Positions 17,375-26,145 of a stretch of DNA of 64,000 bases are shown piece after piece (the stretch's first letter is position 1; each line of letters starts with the position of its first letter). The position numbers were made by a program, and so were the translations under genes. Source of the DNA: JAEMQF01 sp963775015 (GTDB taxonomy: Bacteria > Pseudomonadota > Gammaproteobacteria > Burkholderiales > Burkholderiaceae_C); assembly GCA_963775015.1 (NCBI GenBank), contig CAVZHI010000006.1:1-64000 (forward strand), read 5' to 3'. The notes below the pieces were generated by a model. The model was given only the letters and a program-made list of their open reading frames with translations, had not been told where the DNA came from and searched no databases.

Positions 17375-18672
17375 AGATCCTGATCCGCAACGGCCGTCTC
17401 ATCGACCCCGCAACCGGCCGAGACGAAGTCGGCGACGTCGCCGTTGCCGCCGGACGTATCGTCGGCTTGGGTCGCGTCAATTCCGACTTCATGCCCGATC
17501 GCACCCTTGATGCGAAGGGCCTCGTCGTCGCGCCCGGCCTCGTCGACCTGGCGGCGCGCTTGCGCGAACCCGGCCACGAACACGAAGGCATGCTCGAGTC
17601 TGAAATGGCGGCCGCCGTGGCCGGCGGCGTGACGAGCCTCGTCTGCCCGCCCGACACCGACCCCGTGCTCGATGAACCGGGTCTGGTGGAGATGCTCAAG
17701 TTCCGCGCGCGCAACCTGAACCAGGCGCGCCTGTTCCCGCTCGGCGCGCTGACGCGAGGCCTGAAGGGCGAGGCGCTGACCGAAATGGCCGAGCTCACGG
17801 AAGCCGGCTGCGTCGGCTTCTCGCAGGCCGACGTCGCGATCAGCGACACGCTCGTCCTGCACCGCGCGCTGCAATACGCAGCGACTTTCGGCTTCACGGT
17901 CTGGCTGCGCCCGAGCGACGCCTACCTCGGCAACGGCGTCGCCGCCAAAGGGCCGCTCGCGACGCGCATGGGCTTGTCCGGCGTTCCGGTGATCGCCGAG
18001 ACAATCGCGCTGCTCACGCTGTTCGAACTGGTTCGTGACACAGGTGCGAGGCTGCACCTGTGCCGCCTGAGCAGCGCCGCCGGCGTGGAGCTCGTGCGCC
18101 GCGCCAAGGCCGAAGGCTTGAGCGTGACGTGCGACGTGAGCGTGCATCAACTGCATCTGATCGACGTCGACATCGGCTATTTCGACGCCGCGATGCGCCT
18201 CTCGCCGCCGCTGCGCCAGCAGCGCGACCGCGACGCGATCCGCGCCGGCTTGCAAGATGGCACGATCGACGCTTTGGTGAGCGATCACACGCCCGTAGAC
18301 GCCGACGCCAAGAATCTGCCGTTCGCGCAAGCCGAGCCGGGCGCGAGTTCGCTCGAGCTGTTGCTCGGGTTGACGCTGAAGTGGGGCGCTGACTCGCGCA
18401 TGCCGCTCGCGCAAACCCTGGCGTGCGTGACGAGCCGGCCTGTGGCGCTGCTCGGGCAAGCGCTCGGCACACTCGCGCCGAGCCTGGGCCGGCTCGCCGA
18501 AGGCGCGGCAGCCGACCTGTGCCTGTTCGACGCCGCGGCGAGCTGGCAAGTCAAGCCGGGTGCGCTCGTCAGCCAGGCGAAGCACACGCCGTTTGCCGGA
18601 ATCGAATTGCCCGGGCGCGTCGCGTTCACGCTCGTCGACGGCCAGGTCGCGTTCGAAGCGCGGCCGCTTTAG
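17371..18672 (+). CDS. pyrC': Non-catalytic dihydroorotase homologue PyrC'
   Basis: A 433-residue amidohydrolase-fold protein of the class I dihydroorotase type. The metal motif DxHxHLREPG reads DLAARLREPG (residues 59-68), so both zinc histidines (positions 61 and 63) are Ala and Arg. VSDHTPVDADAKNLPF remains near the C-terminus. In pseudomonads such a PyrC' is inactive but needed to build the PyrB dodecamer, and a true dihydroorotase is encoded elsewhere; the same is inferred here. No ribosome site is seen: a hairpin lies directly upstream, so translation probably depends on coupling from pyrB. It is followed by plsC after 18 bases. Confidence 0.9.
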   Translation: MKILIRNGRLIDPATGRDEVGDVAVAAGRIVGLGRVNSDFMPDRTLDAKGLVVAPGLVDLAARLREPGHEHEGMLESEMAAAVAGGVTSLVCPPDTDPVLDEPGLVEMLKFRARNLNQARLFPLGALTRGLKGEALTEMAELTEAGCVGFSQADVAISDTLVLHRALQYAATFGFTVWLRPSDAYLGNGVAAKGPLATRMGLSGVPVIAETIALLTLFELVRDTGARLHLCRLSSAAGVELVRRAKAEGLSVTCDVSVHQLHLIDVDIGYFDAAMRLSPPLRQQRDRDAIRAGLQDGTIDALVSDHTPVDADAKNLPFAQAEPGASSLELLLGLTLKWGADSRMPLAQTLACVTSRPVALLGQALGTLAPSLGRLAEGAAADLCLFDAAASWQVKPGALVSQAKHTPFAGIELPGRVAFTLVDGQVAFEARPL

Positions 18673-18690
18673 ATCGCGCCCGCGAAGTCG

Positions 18691-19440
18691 ATGCTCCGAC
18701 GAACCCGGGCGTGGGTGCGCCTCATCCGCACCGCGCTGGAAGGCCTGCGCGCGTTCTTCATCTGCGTCTTCGTGTTGCGCTGGCTCAGCCCCGCGCAACG
18801 CATGCAGCAGGTCGGCGTGTGGGCGGCGCGAACCCTCGCTGCGCTGGGCGTCGAGCTGGAAGTGAGAGGCGCACCGCACGCCGGCCCGGTGCTGCTCGCC
18901 GCGAATCACGTCTCCTGGCTCGACATCCTCGCCATCGACGCGGCGCATCCAGTGCGCTTCGTCTCCAAGGCCGATGTGCGGCACTGGCCGGTGCTCGGCT
19001 GGATGATCGAATGCGGCGGCACGCTGTTCATCGAACGCGAACGCAAGCGCGACGCGATGCGCGTCGTGCACCAGGTCGCGCAGGCCTTGAAGGAGGGCCA
19101 GACGATCGCCGTCTTCCCCGAGGGCACGACGAGCGACGGCACCGGCCTGCTGCCGTTTCACGCGAACCTGCTGCAAGCGGCGATCGCGACCGAGACGCCG
19201 GTGCAGGCGGTCGCGATCCGCTATTCCGACGCCCACCATGCCGTGAGCCAGGCACCCACCTACATCGGCGAAACGACGCTCGCGCAGTCGCTGTGGATGG
19301 TCGCGATGGCGCAGAACCTGCGGGTCAGCGTCGTCATGCAGGGCGCGCAAGGCACGCGACATCTGGACCGGCGTGCGTTGGCGCGGAAGCTGCGACTGGA
19401 AATTGCGGACGCGTTGAACATGGCGTTGCCGCCTGCGTAG
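18691..19440 (+). CDS. plsC: 1-acyl-sn-glycerol-3-phosphate acyltransferase
   Basis: A 249-residue membrane-associated acyltransferase making phosphatidic acid. The HX4D motif is NHVSWLD (His73, Asp78); the second block is FIERERKRDAMR and the third VFPEGTTSDG (residues 141-150). An N-terminal hydrophobic segment (AFFICVFVLRWL) anchors it in the inner membrane. It follows pyrC' closely and probably belongs to the same transcript, an order found in other Burkholderiales. Confidence 0.92.
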   Translation: MLRRTRAWVRLIRTALEGLRAFFICVFVLRWLSPAQRMQQVGVWAARTLAALGVELEVRGAPHAGPVLLAANHVSWLDILAIDAAHPVRFVSKADVRHWPVLGWMIECGGTLFIERERKRDAMRVVHQVAQALKEGQTIAVFPEGTTSDGTGLLPFHANLLQAAIATETPVQAVAIRYSDAHHAVSQAPTYIGETTLAQSLWMVAMAQNLRVSVVMQGAQGTRHLDRRALARKLRLEIADALNMALPPA

Positions 19441-19581
19441 CCTGGGCTGCGATGCGGGCGAAAGCGTGCGGCCGGCGCGACCTCGAGCTCGCATTGCCGG
19501 CATCGCAGCGCCTGCATGGCGACGCGATGCGACAGGCAAGTTCCAGGCGCAGTCGGGAGGGCCTGGCTTGCCACTGCGGGT

Positions 19582-20349
19582 TCAGCCCATCAGCTCCGGC
19601 AGGCTGCGCAAGGAATGCCCGGCGGCCAGCACGCCGGCGCGCACCGCCGCTGCGGTGGCGACGGCGTGCGCGTTGTCGCCGTGCACGCAGATGCTGTGGA
19701 AGGGTGTGGGCAACAGCTTGCCGTTGGCGCTGACGATGCCGCCGCGCTCGAGCATGCGCAGCACATGGGCCAGGCATTCTTCGCTGCTCGCGAGCACGGC
19801 GCCCGGTTGGCTGCGCGGCAGCAGATTGCCGTCGTCGGTGTAGGCGCGGTCGGCGAACACTTCGTCGGCGACCTTCAAGCCCGCAGCGCGACCCGCCAGC
19901 GCGAGCTGCGACAGCGCCGGCGCGAGCAGGATGAGGCCCGGGTCGACGGCGCGCACCGCGGCGGCAATCGTCGCCGCCATCGACGCGTCTTCGCACGCCA
20001 GGTTGCTCATGGCGCCGTGCGGCTTCACGTGCGTGACGCGCGCGCCTTGCGACTGCGCCATGCCCATCAACGCGCCGATCTGGTACGTCACCACGGCGGC
20101 GAGTTCATCCGCACCGAGGCGCATCACGCGTCGCCCGAAGCCCTGCAGGTCGGGGAACGACGGGTGCGCGCCGATGCTCACGCCGGCGGCGCGTGCCAGC
20201 CGCACCGTCTGCGCCATCACGAGCGGGTCGCCGCCATGAAAGCCGCACGCCACGTTGGCCGAACCGACGATGCCGAGCAGCGCGGCGTCGTCGCCCATGC
20301 GCCAGGCGCCGAAGCTCTCGCCGAGGTCGGCGTTCAGGTTGATGTTCAT
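19582..20349 (-). CDS. pxpA: 5-oxoprolinase subunit A
   Basis: A 255-residue LamB/YcsF protein. MNINLNADLGESFGAWRMGDDAALLGIVGSANVACGFHGGDP is diagnostic, and HVKPHGAMSN follows. With PxpB and PxpC it cleaves 5-oxoproline to glutamate using ATP. It is last of the three pxp genes read leftward, 27 bases after pxpC. Confidence 0.94.
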   Translation of the reverse strand: MNINLNADLGESFGAWRMGDDAALLGIVGSANVACGFHGGDPLVMAQTVRLARAAGVSIGAHPSFPDLQGFGRRVMRLGADELAAVVTYQIGALMGMAQSQGARVTHVKPHGAMSNLACEDASMAATIAAAVRAVDPGLILLAPALSQLALAGRAAGLKVADEVFADRAYTDDGNLLPRSQPGAVLASSEECLAHVLRMLERGGIVSANGKLLPTPFHSICVHGDNAHAVATAAAVRAGVLAAGHSLRSLPELMG

Positions 20350-20376
20350 TGTGCGGTCCTCATCGTCTTTCCCGCC

Positions 20377-21432
20377 TCAGTCGGGCGGATGCAGCGCATC
20401 GATCATCGCGCTGACCAGGTTGTTTGCATACAGCGTCGCCAGGTCGACGCCGTCGACGAGCGTCAGCGGCTCGATCGCGGCCAAGCAACGCTGTACCTCG
20501 GCCTCGTGCGCGCGCGCCAGCGCTTCGGCCATCGCCACGCTGACCGGCGCAAAGCGCAGCGGCGCGCCGACCGCGGCGTTCGCGAGCCGCGCCAGGTCGG
20601 CCGAGATGACGGTCGCGATCTTCGGGTAACCGCCTGCGGTCTGGCCGTCGGCGAGCAGCACGATCGGCAAGCCGTTGCCCGGCACCTGGATCGAGCCCGG
20701 CACGGTCGCGTCGCTGACGATTTCGGCGCCCTTGTCGGCGCGGTGCTGCAACGCCGGCCCTTCGAGGCGCAGGCCCATGCGGTCGGCGTCGCGCGAGACG
20801 TGGTAGTCGGCGCCGAAGAAGGTGGCCATGGCTTCGGGGTCGAAGTGATCGTCCTGCGGGCCGGGAACGACGCGGATCGGCGCGTCAATTCCGATCGGTG
20901 GTGACCGCAGCACCGACTCCGGTGCCGCCTCGCCGAACGGCACCGTTGGTGCGGCACGCGCCAGCAGCCGGTCGCCGGCGACGAGCGCGCGCCCCTGCAC
21001 GCCGCCCAGGCGCGCGCGCGCGTAGGTCGATGCGCTGCCCAGCACCGCGGGCACGTCGAGCCCGGCGATCGCGACGTAGCCGACCCGTCCCGAGCGCGGC
21101 GCGCCGACGCGCAACGCATCGCCCGGCTGCAGCGTCACGCTGCGCCACGAGTCGAGCACGCAGGTGTCGCTGCCGCGCTGCAGCGTGAGCGGGAAGTCGC
21201 CGGAAAATCCGAGGCGCACCGGCGCGTCGTGCGCCTTGAGGCCCGGACCGGCGATGAAGAACTCGATCGCGGCTGCGCCTTCCGGGTTGCCGGCGAGCCG
21301 GTTCGCGATGCGCAACCAGGCCGGATCGAGCGCGCCGGCGCGCGGCACGCCGAAGCGCCGCCAGCCGCTGCGGCCGAGGTCCTGGATCGTCGCCAACGCG
21401 CCGGGCGATGTGATCTCGATCACCGCGTTCAT
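20377..21432 (-). CDS. pxpC: 5-oxoprolinase subunit C
   Basis: A 351-residue protein of the biotin-dependent carboxyltransferase/KipA family. IEITSPGALATIQDLGRSGWRRFGVPRAGALDP at the N-terminus and RVVPGPQDDHFDPEAMATFFGADYHVS in the middle are typical, and LADGQTAGGYPKIATVISADLARLA is conserved near the end. ATG at 21432 overlaps the pxpB stop by four bases (ATGA). Confidence 0.93.
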   Translation of the reverse strand: MNAVIEITSPGALATIQDLGRSGWRRFGVPRAGALDPAWLRIANRLAGNPEGAAAIEFFIAGPGLKAHDAPVRLGFSGDFPLTLQRGSDTCVLDSWRSVTLQPGDALRVGAPRSGRVGYVAIAGLDVPAVLGSASTYARARLGGVQGRALVAGDRLLARAAPTVPFGEAAPESVLRSPPIGIDAPIRVVPGPQDDHFDPEAMATFFGADYHVSRDADRMGLRLEGPALQHRADKGAEIVSDATVPGSIQVPGNGLPIVLLADGQTAGGYPKIATVISADLARLANAAVGAPLRFAPVSVAMAEALARAHEAEVQRCLAAIEPLTLVDGVDLATLYANNLVSAMIDALHPPD

Positions 21433-22172
21433 GGCGGCGCCGGCGCCAGGAACGAATCGGCACGCAACGCCCCGCCGCGCAAAGCGGCCTCCAGCTCGGC
21501 GTAGCGCGCCGGCGTGACGGCATCGAACGTGACCCGGTCGCCCGGCGCGAGCAACACGGGCGACGCCAGCGCGAGGTCGAACATCGGCACCGGGCAGCGC
21601 CCGAGCAGTTGCCAGCCACCCGGGCTTTCCCAGGGGTAGACGTTGGTGAGCGACCCGGTGATGGCCACCGAGCCGGCCGGCACGCGCACACGCGGCTCCT
21701 TGCGGCGCGGCATGGCCAGCGCTTGCGGCAGGCCGCCCATGAACGGCAGGCCCGGCATGAAGCCGAGCATGTAGACGGTGTACTCGGCGCACGCGTGCAG
21801 GCGCACCACGTCGTCGGTAGCCAGACCGCGCGCGATGGCAACGTCGTCCAGGTCGGCGCCGAATTCGCCGCCGTAGCACACCGGCAATCGCCAGCGCCGG
21901 CCGGGTGCGGCCAGCGTCTCGCCGCCGCGGCCAACGAGGGACAGCAGCACCGCGTCGAGCTCGGCGCGGCTCGTCAGCAGCGGGTCGTAGAGCACGGTGA
22001 GCGAGCGAAACGTCGGCATCGTCTCGACCACGCCTGCGAGCTCGCCGCGCGCGCGCGCCAGGCTCACCTGGTGGTCGAGCGCAGCGACTTCAGCGACGAG
22101 TTCGGGTGAGATCGACGCGCCGAATTCGACCGTCACTGCGCCGTCGCCGGCGTCGAGCAGGCGGGGCGTCAT
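21429..22172 (-). CDS. pxpB: 5-oxoprolinase subunit B
   Basis: A 247-residue KipI/YbgJ protein. Visible are MTPRLLDAGDGAVTVEFG, RSLTVLYDPLL, RWRLPVCYGGEFGADLDDVA and YMLGFMPGLPFMGGLP followed by RVPAGSVAITGSLTNVYPWESPGGW, the classic cyclophilin-like signature. The start at 22172 is chosen where homology begins; a 41-residue upstream in-frame extension to 22295 looks random. It heads the pxpBCA operon, 61 bases after gpmA in the same direction. Confidence 0.93.
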   Translation of the reverse strand: MTPRLLDAGDGAVTVEFGASISPELVAEVAALDHQVSLARARGELAGVVETMPTFRSLTVLYDPLLTSRAELDAVLLSLVGRGGETLAAPGRRWRLPVCYGGEFGADLDDVAIARGLATDDVVRLHACAEYTVYMLGFMPGLPFMGGLPQALAMPRRKEPRVRVPAGSVAITGSLTNVYPWESPGGWQLLGRCPVPMFDLALASPVLLAPGDRVTFDAVTPARYAELEAALRGGALRADSFLAPAPP

Positions 22173-22233
22173 GGCGTGGATTGCATCGGCGCGTGACCAC
22201 CGGCCGTCGCAACGGTGTTCCGCGGAACGCGTT

Positions 22234-22977
22234 TCAAGCCCGACTTTGGCTCGCAACCGCCAACGCGGCCGCCGCCGCGGCCTTGGGGTCCCCAAGGTAG
22301 TAGCTCTTCAGCGGCCGCAATTGCGAATCGAGTTCGTAGACGAGCGGAATTCCGTTCGGGATGTTCAGGCCGACGATCTCGGCGTCGCCGACGCCGTCAA
22401 GGTATTTGACGAGCGCGCGCAGGCTGTTGCCATGCGCCGCGATGACGATCCGCTGGCCGGAGCGGATTGCCGGCGCGAGGGTGGTGGTCCAGTACGGCAG
22501 GACGCGCGCGACCGTGTCTTTCAGGCACTCGGTGAGCGGCACTTGCACCGAGGCGAGGCGCGCATAACGTGGGTCGTTGCGTTCGCAGCGCGGGTCGCTC
22601 GCTTCGAGTGCGGGCGGGGGCGTGTCGTAGCTGCGGCGCCAGGCAAGCACTTGGGGGTCGCCGTACTTGCGCGCCGTCTCGGCCTTGTTCAGGCCTTGCA
22701 GCGCGCCGTAGTGGCGCTCGTTGAGCTGCCACGCGTTGACCACCGGCAACCAGGTGCGGTCCAGTTCGTCGAGCGCGTGCCAGAGCGTCCAGATCGCGCG
22801 CTTCAGCACCGAGGTGTAGGCGACGTCGAACTCGTAGTCTCCCTCACGCAGCAGGCGACCCGCTTCACGCGCCTGCGCAACGCCGGTGGGCGTGAGTGGC
22901 ACGTCGGTCCAGCCGGTGAAGCGGTTCTCCAGGTTCCAGGTTGACTCGCCGTGGCGAATGAGTACGAGTTTGTGCAT
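22234..22977 (-). CDS. gpmA: 2,3-bisphosphoglycerate-dependent phosphoglycerate mutase
   Basis: A 247-residue glycolytic enzyme interconverting 3- and 2-phosphoglycerate. The phosphohistidine motif LVLIRHGESTWNLENRFTGWTDVPL is at the N-terminus, followed by ERHYGALQGLNKAETA and VIAAHGNSLRALVKYLDG. Length matches E. coli GpmA (250). ATG at 22977 begins the family start MHKLVLIRHG. The rhodanese gene is divergent, so their promoters share the gap at 22978-23085. Confidence 0.95.
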   Translation of the reverse strand: MHKLVLIRHGESTWNLENRFTGWTDVPLTPTGVAQAREAGRLLREGDYEFDVAYTSVLKRAIWTLWHALDELDRTWLPVVNAWQLNERHYGALQGLNKAETARKYGDPQVLAWRRSYDTPPPALEASDPRCERNDPRYARLASVQVPLTECLKDTVARVLPYWTTTLAPAIRSGQRIVIAAHGNSLRALVKYLDGVGDAEIVGLNIPNGIPLVYELDSQLRPLKSYYLGDPKAAAAAALAVASQSRA

Positions 22978-23049
22978 GGTGTGCTGAACAATGGCGGGCG
23001 TGGGACGAGGGCATCGCGCGCCGCGCAGCGCTGACGAGGCGCGCAATTC

Positions 23050-23055
23050 TATAAT
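23050..23055 (+). promoter_or_regulatory. Candidate -10 box for the rhodanese gene
   Basis: TATAAT followed by CCGCC, 31 bases before the GTG start. The same TATAATCCGCC string precedes murJ. The -35 match is poor. Confidence 0.4.
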
Positions 23056-23085
23056 CCGCCGCTTCGCGCTTTCCGGTGGCTTCCA

Positions 23086-23511
23086 GTGAACACTTACGTG
23101 CAATTCGTCGTCGACAACTGGATCCTGTTCCTGGCCGCGCTGAGCTCGGGCGTCATGCTCTTGCTGCCCGTGATGAACAAAGGTGCGGGAGGGGCGAGCA
23201 AAGTCTCTCCCACCGAGGCAGTGCAACTCATCAACCGCGAGAAGGCGGTGCTGATTGATGTGAGCGAAAACGCCGAGTATGCGAGCGGCCATGTCGCGGG
23301 CGCAAAAAACGTTCCGCTCGGCTCGCTCGAAGCGAGCAACGATCTGCCGAAGAACAAGACCCTGCCGCTCGTTCTCGTCTGCCCGACCGGCGCGCGCGCG
23401 GCGCGCGCCGTCGGGATGTTGAAGAAGCGCGGGTTTGAGCAGACGCGTGTCCTGGCGGGCGGCCTGCGCGCCTGGCGCGACGCGAACCTGCCGATCGAAA
23501 AGTCCGCTTGA
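23086..23511 (+). CDS. Membrane-anchored rhodanese-like protein
   Basis: A 141-residue protein starting at GTG. Residues 9-30 form one transmembrane segment (VDNWILFLAALSSGVMLLLPVM); a single rhodanese domain follows (AVLIDVSENAEYASGHVAGAKNVPL). The active-site loop is CPTGARA with cysteine 99, so it can carry a persulfide. It is probably a sulfur carrier or sulfurtransferase facing the cytoplasm or periplasm at the inner membrane. Rhodanese-grxC-secB-gpsA is a familiar order in proteobacteria. Confidence 0.88.
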   Translation: MNTYVQFVVDNWILFLAALSSGVMLLLPVMNKGAGGASKVSPTEAVQLINREKAVLIDVSENAEYASGHVAGAKNVPLGSLEASNDLPKNKTLPLVLVCPTGARAARAVGMLKKRGFEQTRVLAGGLRAWRDANLPIEKSA

Positions 23512-23517
23512 ATGAAT

Positions 23518-23580
23518 CCCCCCCGAAGCGGCTTCGCCGCTCCCCCCAGGGGGCGCCGCCTGCGGCCTGGCAGAGCCAGT
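23518..23580. repeat. GC-rich double hairpin after the rhodanese gene
   Basis: CCCCCCGAAGCGGCTTCGCC begins a stretch with hairpins AGCGGC/GCCGCT and CCCCCC/GGGGG back to back. I recall near-identical sequences scattered between genes in Comamonadaceae genomes, which supports the placement of this organism. It may act as a transcript-end stabiliser. The remaining 130 bases to grxC show nothing else. Confidence 0.5.
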
Positions 23581-23709
23581 TCCGCGGCGGCTGCTTGGCA
23601 GGGCGCTCGCGATTCATGCGTTGCGGGTTGCTCAAAGCGCGGTGGAGCAACTGAATTGTCTGCTCTGATCACCGACTCCATTCCTGCGTAGCCGCGAGAG
23701 ACGACAACG

Positions 23710-23976
23710 ATGCAAGCCGTCAAGATGTACACGACCGAAGTCTGCCCGTTCTGTATCCGCGCCAAGGCGCTGCTCAAGCAGCGCGGCGTGCAGAACATCG
23801 AGGAGATTCGAATCGACCTGGACGCGCAGGCGCGCCTGACGATGATGGAGTCGACCGGGCGCCGCACCGTGCCGCAAATCTTCATCGGCGACACGCATGT
23901 GGGTGGCTGCGATGAATTGATCGCGCTGGACCGCCAAGGCGCGCTCATGCCCTTGCTTTCGGGATCGGCGGCGTGA
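23710..23976 (+). CDS. grxC: Glutaredoxin 3
   Basis: An 88-residue glutaredoxin with the dithiol site CPFC (Cys12, Cys15), the TVPQIFI cis-proline motif and GGCDELIALDR at the glutathione site. It reduces disulfides using glutathione in the cytoplasm. Length and motifs match GrxC. Confidence 0.95.
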   Translation: MQAVKMYTTEVCPFCIRAKALLKQRGVQNIEEIRIDLDAQARLTMMESTGRRTVPQIFIGDTHVGGCDELIALDRQGALMPLLSGSAA

Positions 23977-24038
23977 GCTTTCGGTCACGTTGCACGGGCG
24001 CGACGCGCGCCCGTTGCGGCGCATAATTCGGCTCCCCC

Positions 24039-24069
24039 GCCCGCGCCACACCGGTCCGCGGGCCTTTTT
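24039..24069 (+). terminator. Hairpin with T-run between grxC and secB
   Basis: GCCCGCG/CGCGGGC (perfect 7-bp stem, 11-base loop) followed by CTTTTT. It would end the grxC transcript. A CATAAT -10-like box at 24022-24027 lies upstream of it, so a secB transcript starting there would pass through the hairpin. A second GC-rich stem, GGGCGCG/CGCGCCC, is at about 23996-24012. Confidence 0.65.
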
Positions 24070-24097
24070 CATCCCCGTTCCCCCAATCGAGCAACGC

Positions 24098-24577
24098 ATG
24101 GCCGAAGAGACGAAGAACCCCGTGTTCCAGATTCAGCGTCTGTACCTCAAGGATCTGTCGCTGGAGCAGCCGAATTCGCCGCAGATCCTCCTCGAGCAGG
24201 CCGCGCCGCAGGTCGACATCAACCTCGCGCTCGGCGCCTCGCCGATCGCCGAGGGGATTTACGAAGTGACGGTGACGGCGACAGTGACGACGAAAGTCAA
24301 CGACAAGACGCTTTTCCTTGTCGAGGCCAAGCAGGCCGGAATCTTCGAGATCCGCAACATCCCGGAAGACCAGTTGCAGCAGATCATCGGCATCGCGTGC
24401 CCGGGAATCGTTTATCCCTATTTGCGCGCCATCGTTTCCGACGTGTGCACGCGCGCCGGCTTCCCGCCGGTGTTGCTCACCGAAGTCAACTTCCAGGCGA
24501 TGTTCGAGCAACAGCGCGCCCAGGCGGCGCAAGCCGCGGCGGCGAACGGCCCCGACAAGGGCGCGATCGCGCATTGA
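24098..24577 (+). CDS. secB: Protein-export chaperone SecB
   Basis: A 159-residue cytosolic chaperone that holds preproteins unfolded and passes them to SecA. PVFQIQRLYLKDLSLEQPNSP near the N-terminus and FEIRNIPEDQLQQIIGIACPGIVYPYLRAIVSDVCTRAGFPPVLL are hallmark blocks. ATG at 24098 begins the conserved MAEE start. gpsA follows after 39 bases. Confidence 0.97.
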   Translation: MAEETKNPVFQIQRLYLKDLSLEQPNSPQILLEQAAPQVDINLALGASPIAEGIYEVTVTATVTTKVNDKTLFLVEAKQAGIFEIRNIPEDQLQQIIGIACPGIVYPYLRAIVSDVCTRAGFPPVLLTEVNFQAMFEQQRAQAAQAAAANGPDKGAIAH

Positions 24578-24616
24578 TCCGCGCCGTGCCCGATTGAGGG
24601 CGCCGTGATCCATGCC

Positions 24617-25600
24617 ATGACGCTCACGATCCTCGGCGCGGGCGCATGGGGTACCGCGTTGGCCGTGAGCGCCTGCGGCCGGATTCCCACCCTGCTGTGG
24701 GCACGCGACCCGGCGCAGGCCTCGCACATGAAGTCGCAGCGCCGCAATGTGCGCTATCTCGACGGCGTCGAGCTGCCGCCGGCGCTGCGCATCGAAGCCG
24801 ATCTTGGCGAAGCGCTGGCGCGCTCACGCGACGGCCTGATCGTGATCGCGACGCCGATGGCGGGCTTGGAAGCGGTGCTGCGCCAACTGCCGAGCGACAC
24901 AGGCGCCGCGCTCTGGCTCTGCAAGGGCTTCCAGGAAGGAACGGGCTGGCTCGGCCACGAAGTCGCGCAAGCGGCCTGCCCGCAGTTGCAAGTCGGTGTT
25001 CTTTCGGGCCCGAGTTTTGCGCTCGAGGTCGCGCGCGGGCAGCCCGCGGCGCTGGTCGCGGCGAGTGCGCACGAGTCGGTGCGCGAACACGCGGTAAGAC
25101 TCTTGCACAGCGAGCAGCTGCGGATCTACACGTCGGACGATCCGGTGGGAGTGGAAGTGGGAGGCGCGGTGAAGAACGTGCTCGCGATCGCGACCGGAAT
25201 CGCCGACGGCCTGGGTCTGGGACAAAACGCGCGCGCCGCGCTCATCACGCGTGGCCTGAGCGAGATCACGCGCCTGGGCCTCGCGCTCGGCGCACGCGCC
25301 GAAACTTTCATGGGCCTGAGCGGCCTGGGCGATCTGGTGCTCACGGCGACGGGCGACCTGTCGCGCAATCGCAAAGTCGGATTGCTGCTCGCGCAGGGCG
25401 TGGCGCTGCCGCAGATTCTGCGCGACCTCGGCCATGTCGCCGAAGGCGTCCACAGCGCCGCGCTGGTGCTGCAACGCGCCCAGGCGCTGGGTGTCGAGAT
25501 GCCGATCACGCAGGCGGTGGTCGCGGTGTTGGTGGGGCGGCTCGCGCCGCGCGCTGCAGTCGAACAATTGATGGGCCGCGAGGCTCGGCCCGAGGCCTGA
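24617..25600 (+). CDS. gpsA: Glycerol-3-phosphate dehydrogenase [NAD(P)+]
   Basis: A 327-residue enzyme making sn-glycerol 3-phosphate for phospholipids. The dinucleotide site ILGAGAWGTALA is at the N-terminus. SGPSFALEVARGQPAALVAAS, VGGAVKNVLAIATGIADGLGLGQNARAALITRGLSEITRL (with the catalytic lysine) and GLGDLVLTATG complete the family pattern. ATG at 24617 gives the standard start MTLTILGAGAWG; a GTG four codons upstream is less likely. Confidence 0.96.
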   Translation: MTLTILGAGAWGTALAVSACGRIPTLLWARDPAQASHMKSQRRNVRYLDGVELPPALRIEADLGEALARSRDGLIVIATPMAGLEAVLRQLPSDTGAALWLCKGFQEGTGWLGHEVAQAACPQLQVGVLSGPSFALEVARGQPAALVAASAHESVREHAVRLLHSEQLRIYTSDDPVGVEVGGAVKNVLAIATGIADGLGLGQNARAALITRGLSEITRLGLALGARAETFMGLSGLGDLVLTATGDLSRNRKVGLLLAQGVALPQILRDLGHVAEGVHSAALVLQRAQALGVEMPITQAVVAVLVGRLAPRAAVEQLMGREARPEA

Positions 25601-25602
25601 AT

Positions 25603-25626
25603 CGCCGATCACGCGGCGCTTTTTTC
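25603..25626 (+). terminator. gpsA intrinsic terminator
   Basis: CGCCG, loop ATCACG, CGGCG, then CTTTTTT, starting two bases after the gpsA stop. Confidence 0.7.
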
Positions 25627-25649
25627 CGCGGCGCCTCACATGACCGACC

Positions 25650-26138
25650 TCACGTCCCGCCGCGATAGCCCAGCTGGCGCCACGCTTCGAACACCGCCAC
25701 GGCCACGGCGTTGCTCAGATTGAGGCTGCGCTGGCCGGCGCGCAGCGGCAGGCGCAGGCATTGGGTGGGGGCGAAGGATTCGCGCACCGCGTCGGGCAGG
25801 CCGGCGGTTTCGGAGCCGAACACGAGCCAGTCGCCGCTTTGCCATGCATGTTCGTCAAAGCGCCGCGTCGCTCGAGTCGTGAAGGCAAAGAGGCGCGTCG
25901 CCGCTCCCGGCACGCCCTGCGCGTCTCGCGTCTGGGCCATGAACGCGGCCCAGGACGCGTAGCGCTGCACGCTCGCGTATTCGTGGTAATCGAGGCCGGC
26001 GCGCTTGAGCTGGCGATCGTCCATCGAAAATCCGAGCGGCTCGATCAGGTGCAGCGCACACCCGGTGTTCGCCGCGAGGCGGATCACGTTGCCGGTGTTG
26101 GGCGGGATCTCGGGATGGACGAGGACGATGTTGAACAT
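25650..26138 (-). CDS. trmL: tRNA (cytidine(34)-2'-O)-methyltransferase
   Basis: A 162-residue SPOUT methyltransferase that 2'-O-methylates the wobble base of leucine tRNAs. VLVHPEIPPNTGNVIRLAANTGCALHLIEPLGF is the N-terminal signature, LVFGSETAGLP the middle and RLPLRAGQRSLNLSNAVAVAVFEAWRQLG the knotted SAM site. It lies 7 bases after comF in the same direction. Confidence 0.94.
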   Translation of the reverse strand: MFNIVLVHPEIPPNTGNVIRLAANTGCALHLIEPLGFSMDDRQLKRAGLDYHEYASVQRYASWAAFMAQTRDAQGVPGAATRLFAFTTRATRRFDEHAWQSGDWLVFGSETAGLPDAVRESFAPTQCLRLPLRAGQRSLNLSNAVAVAVFEAWRQLGYRGGT

Positions 26139-26145
26139 GTTCGGC

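Noticed and set aside
17290..19539. Minus-strand open frame across pyrC' and plsC
   Set aside because: Antisense shadow; plsC and pyrC' motifs are on the plus strand.
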